From positions 1 to 5,644 of the forward strand of contig CALGAM010000072.1 of the NCBI GenBank assembly GCA_937951935.1: a stretch of DNA of 5,644 nt, written 5' to 3'. Shown piece after piece: positions 1-5,644 of the stretch. The translations under genes and the position numbers were made by a program. Numbering within the stretch: position 1 is the first letter of the stretch; every line of letters starts with the position of its first letter. A model generated the notes under the pieces. The model was not told where the DNA came from and did not search any database. It saw only the letters and a program-made list of their open reading frames with translations. This DNA is from an uncultured Micromonospora sp. (GTDB taxonomy: Bacteria > Actinomycetota > Actinomycetes > Mycobacteriales > Micromonosporaceae).

Positions 1-455
1 GTCGCCCCGGCCACGCCGGGGTAGCGCACCTCCCACCACCACTTGTGTCCGGTCACGTCGACGGTCACCGCGGGTGGTTCCGTGGGCTGTCCCAGCGCGG
101 CCAGGTCACGCAGGCCGACGCCGTACACGGCGAGCAGGACGACGAACGGCACGCCGGCGCCGGCGACGACCACGAACCGGATCGGGTCGGTTGCGCCGGC
201 CCGGCGGTGCGGGCGTCGCCGGAACGCCAGCGCCCAGGTCAGCAGCGCCATGACCACCACGAAGACGGCGGCCGAGATCCCGAACAACAACCACCAGAAG
301 CCCGCCACCCGCCGGGCCCCGGTCCCCGCGGGATCCAGGGTGGAGGGCGCCCCTTCCGTACACCCGGCAAGCAGCACGAGCAGCCCGCAGCCGAGAACCC
401 GGGCGACCGGAACGCCCGGCCGTCGACGTGGCTCCGTCAGCCGCCTGCCCACCAT
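1..455 (-). CDS. coxB: Cytochrome c oxidase subunit II, N-terminal part (runs off window)
   Basis: Subunit II of a haem-copper terminal oxidase, which receives electrons from cytochrome c through its CuA centre on the outer membrane face. Only the first 151 residues are in the window. A lipoprotein signal is visible: a basic start, a hydrophobic stretch at about 19-31 and a lipobox LAGC with the lipid-carrying Cys at 32. Two membrane helices follow at about 52-77 and 91-112, the standard subunit II hairpin. Next comes the start of the cupredoxin domain with GHKWWWEVRYP at 136-146, matching the family's conserved aromatic segment (GHQWYW-like). The CuA ligands and any fused cytochrome c domain would lie beyond position 1. 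ATG at 455 was chosen because AGGAGGT sits 5 bases upstream. It is divergent from the ccm operon. The family call is firm; whether it is a caa3-type (haem-c-bearing) subunit cannot be seen here. Confidence 0.93.
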   Translation of the reverse strand, partial: MVGRRLTEPRRRPGVPVARVLGCGLLVLLAGCTEGAPSTLDPAGTGARRVAGFWWLLFGISAAVFVVVMALLTWALAFRRRPHRRAGATDPIRFVVVAGAGVPFVVLLAVYGVGLRDLAALGQPTEPPAVTVDVTGHKWWWEVRYPGVAGA

Positions 456-460
456 CGGTC

Positions 461-467
461 ACCTCCT
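461..467 (-). promoter_or_regulatory. Ribosome binding site of coxB
   Basis: On the minus strand AGGAGGT, inside a longer purine run (about 461-473), stands 5 bases before the ATG at 455. It is a near-perfect Shine-Dalgarno sequence and fixes the coxB start. It is the strongest such site in the window. Confidence 0.85.
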
Positions 468-515
468 CCCCCCTTCGCCCGGTCAGCGTCGCCCCGACAG
501 GGTAACCGGACAAAC

Positions 516-530
516 AGTGCCATAGGCACT
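516..530. promoter_or_regulatory. 15-base inverted repeat, possible operator
   Basis: AGTGCC-ATA-GGCACT is a perfect 6-bp-arm inverted repeat with a 3-base spacer. After one mismatch the symmetry continues for two more pairs (AA on the left, TT on the right). It lies between the divergent starts, about 68 bases from coxB and about 57 from the likely ccmC start. That is a good place for a dimeric regulator controlling both directions. I cannot assign it to a known regulator family, and a 12-base match can arise by chance. Confidence 0.35.
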
Positions 531-579
531 TTTGCCGTTTAACTCCCTAAACACCCTTCACTCCTGCATCATCGGCAGC

Positions 580-1386
580 GTGGGCCCTGCTCGACCGGGG
601 TCCGGCACGGTCCGGACCGCAGACACCGACAACCCGCACCGCGGCGCGGGCACACCGGCGCGCGCCGGCCGGTGCGCGCCCGGCAACCGACGGACCCTGG
701 GCTGGCTGGCGGCCGGCCTGACCGCCGCCGCCACCGCCGCCGGCCTGGTGATCGCGCCGCCCGACGCGGTACAGGGGGACGCCCAGCGGCTGATGTACCT
801 ACACGTCCCGGCAGCCTGGACCGCCTACCTGGCCTTCGCCGCCGTGCTCGCGGCCAGCATCGGCCACCTCGCCACCGGTGACCCGCGCTGGGACCGCTGC
901 GCCCGCGCCGCCGCGGAGCTCGGGGTCGGGTTGACCGCGCTGACCATCGCGCTCGGCGCGCTCTGGGGACGAGCCGTCTGGGGCGTCTGGTGGGCCTGGG
1001 ACCCGAGACTGGTGAGCACGGCCCTGCTCCTGCTGGTCTACGCCGGCTACCTGGCCGCCCGGCACATCCTCGGCCCGGGGCGCCGCGCTCCGGCTCCGCA
1101 CCAGGCCGGCGGGCCGGTCGCGATCATCGGTGTCGCCGCGTTCGCCCTGGTACCGCTGGTCCACTTCTCCGTCGTCTGGTGGCGTTCCCTACACCAGCCG
1201 GCGACGGTCCTCGCACCGCACCGGCCGCCGATCGATCCGCTGATGGCCGCCGCCCTGCTGCTCAGCCTGGCCGCGTTCACCACCGCCACGGCCTGGATCT
1301 TCCTGCGTCGGCTGGCCGCGCTCCAGCCGGCGCCGGCCGCGGCCCGGACGCCGGCGCCATCCCCGACCCCGGCGAGGACCCGGTGA
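580..1386 (+). CDS. ccmC: Haem exporter/transferase CcmC (System I cytochrome c maturation)
   Basis: Polytopic membrane protein of the haem-handling WWD family. It binds haem on the outer face and, with CcmD, attaches it to CcmE. From GTG 580 it has 268 residues (E. coli CcmC is about 245), with six likely membrane helices. The WWD signature WGVWWAWDPRL is at about 134-144. The two haem-ligand histidines are visible: His75 in MYLHVPAAW and His195 in PLVHFSVVWW, followed by the family's LHQP at 204-207. The LHQ segment and the size favour CcmC over the related CcsA. The start is uncertain: GTG 580 and TTG 532 are both in frame and neither has a clear Shine-Dalgarno; the next in-frame GTG (748) would remove the first helix. 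The N-terminal 35-40 residues and the Ala/Pro-rich last 25 are not conserved parts. It overlaps ccmD by 4 bases. Confidence 0.93.
   Translation: MGPARPGSGTVRTADTDNPHRGAGTPARAGRCAPGNRRTLGWLAAGLTAAATAAGLVIAPPDAVQGDAQRLMYLHVPAAWTAYLAFAAVLAASIGHLATGDPRWDRCARAAAELGVGLTALTIALGALWGRAVWGVWWAWDPRLVSTALLLLVYAGYLAARHILGPGRRAPAPHQAGGPVAIIGVAAFALVPLVHFSVVWWRSLHQPATVLAPHRPPIDPLMAAALLLSLAAFTTATAWIFLRRLAALQPAPAAARTPAPSPTPARTR
1374..1377 (+). promoter_or_regulatory. Ribosome binding site of ccmD
   Basis: GAGG lies 5 bases before the GTG at 1383, inside the end of ccmC. It supports the choice of this start for the small downstream gene. Confidence 0.5.
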
Positions 1387-1589
1387 CCGGGTGGACGGCC
1401 GTGCTGGCCGGTCTCGGCCTCACCGCCACCGCCGCCGCCTGGGCCGTCCGGTGGAGCGGCGCCCGATGCGGCGGGCGGACGGACCGGGCCACCAGCACCG
1501 CACCCCGCCGGCACCTGGCACCACCACCCCGCACCGCCGGTACGGCCGCGCGGCGTCCCGTCCCGCCGCCGCCCCGGAGCCCTCGGTGA
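1383..1589 (+). CDS. ccmD: Candidate CcmD, small single-helix haem export protein
   Basis: A 68-residue product, the same size as E. coli CcmD (69), in the place where ccmD normally sits, between ccmC and ccmE. CcmD is a small membrane protein that joins the CcmC-CcmE complex and is needed to release haem-loaded CcmE. One membrane helix is visible at about residues 4-22 (rich in Ala, Leu and Thr, with Trp at 4 and 20), followed by a strongly basic tail with many Arg and Pro (e.g. PPPP at 61-64). The GTG start overlaps the ccmC stop as GTGA and has GAGG upstream; the stop overlaps the ccmE GTG in the same way. CcmD proteins are poorly conserved, so the call rests on position, size and topology. 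The tail is longer in Pro and Arg than I would expect, and part of it could reflect the GC-rich sequence. Confidence 0.7.
   Translation: MTGWTAVLAGLGLTATAAAWAVRWSGARCGGRTDRATSTAPRRHLAPPPRTAGTAARRPVPPPPRSPR
1576..1579 (+). promoter_or_regulatory. Ribosome binding site of ccmE
   Basis: GGAG stands 6 bases before GTG 1586. It favours this start over an ATG at 1391 in the same frame, which would add 65 residues of basic, non-conserved sequence read from inside ccmD. Confidence 0.6.
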
Positions 1590-1989
1590 CCCGGCCGACC
1601 CGGGCCGGCCTCGTCCTGGCCGCCGTCGTGCTCACCGGCACCGGGCTGCTCGTCCAGGCCGGCCTGGCCGGCACGCTCAGCTACTACCGGACGCCCGCCG
1701 AGGCGGCCGCCGACCCCGACGCCCACACCACCCGGATCCGGCTGGGCGGAACCGTCGTGCCCGGCTCGGTCCGCCACGACCGGGGACAGACCGTCTTCCG
1801 GCTCGCCGCGGACGGACACGAGATCACCGTACGGCAGCGGGGCGTCCCCCCGAGCACCTTCCGGGCCGGCCAGGACGCGGTCGTGGAGGGTGTCCTCGGG
1901 CCCGACGGCGTGTTCCGCGCCGACCAGGTGGTCGTCCGACACGGCAACGACTACCGACCGGCGGACGCGACCCCGCCGGAGCCGGCCCG

Positions 1990-1993
<4 letters not shown>
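1586..1993 (+). CDS. ccmE: Haem chaperone CcmE
   Basis: Membrane-anchored haem chaperone. It takes haem covalently from CcmC and passes it to CcmF for attachment to apocytochrome c. The product has 135 residues, close to the family's usual 130-160. One N-terminal membrane helix is at about 8-30, then YYRTPAEA (33-40), which matches the family's Y-TP-E segment. The beta-barrel domain follows with RIRLGGTV (50-57) and TFRAGQDAVVEGVL (91-104). The haem-binding motif HGNDY at 119-123 has the covalent His119 and the axial Tyr123, so this is the common HxxxY class and not the CxxxY variant of some archaea and sulfate reducers. The C-terminal tail after it is short. GTG 1586 overlaps the ccmD stop; the stop overlaps the ccmF ATG (ATGA). 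Confidence 0.93.
1978..1981 (+). promoter_or_regulatory. Ribosome binding site of ccmF
   Basis: GGAG lies 8 bases before the ATG at 1990, within the ccmE end. It supports the overlapping start. Confidence 0.5.
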
Positions 1994-3989
<1,996 letters not shown>

Positions 3990-3993
<4 letters not shown>

Positions 3994-4568
3994 GCCACCC
4001 GCTCCGCCGCCGACCGACGGCCGGCTGGCGCCCCCGGTTCCGGTGGGTGCCGACTCTGGCGCTGCTCGGGATCGGGACCCTCGGCGTGACGATGGCGGTG
4101 GGCGTCACGGGCACCGTTGTCCGGTCCGGGCCGCCGGCCAGCGCGTTGGGCGCGCCCGCGCCGGCCCTGACCGGCCGCAGCCTCACCGGCACCCCGGTCG
4201 ACCTCGCCGACCTTCGCGGCCGGGTCGTGCTGGTCAACCTGTTCGCCTCCTGGTGTGGGCCGTGCCGTGCCGAACTTCCGCTTCTCGTCGCGGCGCAGCG
4301 CCGCTGGGCGGCACGGGACCTGCGGGTGCTCGGTCTCGCCGTCCGGGACGGCGAGACGGCGGTGCGGGCCCTGCTCGCCGAGACCGGGGCGACGGACCTG
4401 ACCGTGGTGCCCGACCCGACCGGAGCCACCGCCGTGAGCTGGGGCGCGGCCGGGGTGCCGGAGACCTTCCTGGTGGACGACCAGGGCCGGATCGCGGACC
4501 GGGCGACCGGCCCGGTGACCGCCGAGTGGCTCGACCGGCGGCTGACCCGGCTGCTGGGTGCCCCGTGA
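3990..4568 (+). CDS. ccmG: Thiol:disulfide oxidoreductase CcmG (DsbE), membrane-anchored thioredoxin-like
   Basis: Thioredoxin-fold protein on the outer face of the membrane that keeps the apocytochrome CXXCH cysteines, or CcmH, reduced for haem attachment. The product has 192 residues (E. coli CcmG is about 185). A basic N-terminus (1-19) is followed by one membrane anchor at about 20-42. The domain then shows LRGRVVLVNLFASWCGPC with the active site Cys89-Gly-Pro-Cys92, followed by AELPLL (94-99). The cis-proline loop GVPETFLVD is at 155-163 (Pro157); the PETF form is typical of CcmG/DsbE. A ResA/TlpA-type protein is the main alternative, but the position between ccmF and ccmH settles the name. 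It needs an electron donor such as CcdA or DsbD, and none is encoded in this window. It overlaps ccmF and ccmH by 4 bases (GTGA each). Confidence 0.92.
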
Positions 4569-5518
4569 GGCCACGGCAGGCCGCCAAAGCGGTCGTCCTG
4601 CTGGTCCTGCTGCTGGGCGCCGCGCTCGGCGTGTACCGCTCGGCGCGGGTGGCCGGCGACGACGACCCGGCGCGCCGTCTCGCCGCCGGGCTGCGCTGCC
4701 CCGCCTGCCAGGGAGAGTCGGTGGCGGACTCCCGGTCGCCCATCGCCGCGGCAATGCGGGAGGTGATCGCCGACCAGCTGCAGGCCGGCCACAGCCCGGC
4801 AGAGGTTCGGACGTACCTGGTCAGTCGCTACGGGGCGGAGATACTGGCCGCACCCCCGGCACGCGGCTGGGGTCTGCTGCTCTGGCTGGTACCGGCGCTC
4901 GCGCTCGGAATCGGGACCGGTTCGGCCCTGCGCGGCCATCGCCGCACCCGCCGGTACCGCCACACCCCGGTCCCCGCCACCCGGCCGGCACCGGTCCGGT
5001 CCGGTACGGCACGGCCGGAGGACCGGACCCGGCGGGCGATCGCCGCGGGCGGGATCTGGAACGCGGGTGCCGTGGCCGTGCTGGCCCTGGTCGGCGGTGT
5101 CGCCGTGGCCGCCCCACACCTGACCGCCGTCCCACGCCCGGCGGCCGCCCCGGACCCGGTCGCGTCCGCCGACCCGGTGCTCGACCTGCTGGCGCTGGCG
5201 CGCACGGCAGAGGGGCAGGGCCGGTACGAGGCGGCCGCCCAGATGTACCGGACCGCCCTCGCGCAACGGCCGGACGACGAGATCCGCCTGCGGCTGGCCT
5301 TCACCCTGATCCGGACCGGGCGGTCCGCCGAGGCGGCCCGACTCGCCGAGACGGTCCTGGCCGGACGGCCCGACGCTCCGGACGCCCTGCTGATGCTCGG
5401 CCTCGCACAGCGCGACACCGATCCCGCGACCTCGACCCGCACCCTTCGCCGGTTCCTCGACCGGGCACCCGGGCATCCGGCCGCCGCCGAGATCCGGCGC
5501 CTGGTCGAAGCCGGCTGA
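4565..5518 (+). CDS. ccmH: Cytochrome c maturation protein CcmH with C-terminal CcmI-like TPR region
   Basis: Thiol protein of the CcmF/H haem lyase; its two cysteines react with the apocytochrome haem-binding site. The product has 317 residues. A membrane helix is at about 8-23, then LRCPACQGESVADS (43-56) with the redox pair Cys45 and Cys48 in the family's RCPxC form. The helical bundle includes QLQAGHSPAEV (71-81), YLVSRYGAEIL (84-94) and the PP-RGWGLLLWLVP turn leading into a second helix (about 101-118). A basic linker (about 124-157) and a third helix (about 165-183) lead to a TPR-like region at about 205-315, with YEAAAQMYRTALAQRPDD (221-238) as the clearest repeat. The layout resembles E. 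coli CcmH, which combines the short CcmH and CcmI parts. The start GTG 4565 overlaps the ccmG stop; no strong Shine-Dalgarno is seen, only GGGTG at 4556-4560. Confidence 0.92.
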   Translation: MRPRQAAKAVVLLVLLLGAALGVYRSARVAGDDDPARRLAAGLRCPACQGESVADSRSPIAAAMREVIADQLQAGHSPAEVRTYLVSRYGAEILAAPPARGWGLLLWLVPALALGIGTGSALRGHRRTRRYRHTPVPATRPAPVRSGTARPEDRTRRAIAAGGIWNAGAVAVLALVGGVAVAAPHLTAVPRPAAAPDPVASADPVLDLLALARTAEGQGRYEAAAQMYRTALAQRPDDEIRLRLAFTLIRTGRSAEAARLAETVLAGRPDAPDALLMLGLAQRDTDPATSTRTLRRFLDRAPGHPAAAEIRRLVEAG

Positions 5519-5644
5519 GCCGTCGTCGATCCCCGGCGCGCGGGCGAACGGTCCCGGACGCCTCGAGGGTCGGACCCGTCCGGTCGCCACCGTCGCCCGC
5601 CGGGCCGGTCCGGTCAGCCGGGTCCGCCCCCGGCGCGTACCGCC
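5519..5644. other. Region downstream of the ccm operon, no supported gene
   Basis: I find no convincing start, family motif or tRNA in these 126 bases. On the minus strand one frame entering from the right edge meets a stop at about 5614-5616 and another stays open; either could be the tail of a convergent gene, but nothing supports this. Short GC-rich inverted repeats occur (5532-5544, 5567-5577, 5595-5605), none followed by a T-run, so a terminator for the operon is possible but cannot be placed. Confidence 0.4.

Larger units (their letters stand above)
456..579. promoter_or_regulatory. Divergent intergenic region between coxB and ccmC
   Basis: The spacer between the two divergent starts is 124 bases. 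The part from about 502 to 575 is clearly richer in A and T than the rest of the window, as expected for promoters in a high-GC genome. It must supply promoters for coxB leftward and probably for the whole ccm operon rightward. I see no convincing -35/-10 pair. The best leftward -10 candidate is TACCCT (minus strand, 504 to 499), which lacks a clear -35 partner. The inverted repeat at 516-530 is listed separately. Confidence 0.5.

Noticed and set aside
106..513. A 135-codon minus-strand open frame in the left end
   Set aside because: It is out of frame with the coxB reading, which alone gives a lipobox, two membrane helices and the conserved aromatic segment.
45..542. Plus-strand open frames opposite coxB
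   Set aside because: They are antisense to a clear oxidase subunit, have no motif, and their composition is an artefact of GC bias.
580..1386. CcsA (System II haem protein) instead of CcmC
   Set aside because: Both have a WWD motif, but the spacing of the two histidines, the LHQP segment and the direct coupling to ccmD/ccmE fit CcmC. No CcsB/ResB is present.
1391..1585. N-terminal extension of CcmE from ATG 1391
   Set aside because: The 65 extra residues are basic and non-conserved and overlap the whole ccmD frame. GTG 1586 has a GGAG site and a GTGA overlap and places the membrane helix at the N-terminus, as in the family.
5519..5644. Short GC-rich inverted repeats as a rho-independent terminator
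   Set aside because: The arms are only 4-5 bp and no T-run follows. Such repeats are frequent by chance at this base composition.

Overview
This window looks like a very high-GC actinobacterium. Codon third positions are almost all G or C, GTG starts are common, and base composition is high throughout. A Micromonosporaceae-type genome is my best guess, but that is inference from style and not from a marker gene. No mobile element, CRISPR array, rRNA or tRNA is visible.

Layout: positions 1-455 on the minus strand hold the 5' part of a cytochrome c oxidase subunit II gene (coxB/ctaC), running off the left edge of the window. A 124-base divergent spacer (456-579) follows; it contains a clean 6-bp-arm inverted repeat. 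From about 580 to 5518 on the plus strand lies one tight operon of six genes of System I (Ccm) cytochrome c maturation: ccmC, ccmD, ccmE, ccmF, ccmG and ccmH. Each of the five junctions is a 4-base GTGA or ATGA start/stop overlap, so the set is very probably translationally coupled. The last 126 bases (5519-5644) hold no gene I can support.

How the genes work together: CcmC, with the small CcmD, loads haem on the outer membrane face onto the haem chaperone CcmE (HxxxY motif present). CcmF, with CcmH, transfers the haem to CXXCH motifs of apocytochrome c. The thioredoxin-like CcmG (WCGPC) and CcmH (RCPAC) keep those cysteines reduced. The CcmH C-terminus carries a helical TPR-like region resembling CcmI, which holds the apocytochrome. 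The neighbouring oxidase subunit II gene suggests that the cassette serves a cytochrome c oxidase branch.

The main points of interest are that most actinobacteria are known for System II (CcsA/CcsB) rather than System I, and that the ABC transporter genes ccmA and ccmB, usually directly upstream of ccmC, are not here: that position is taken by the divergent coxB. I see a recognisable pathway in an unusual setting and not a wholly new system.
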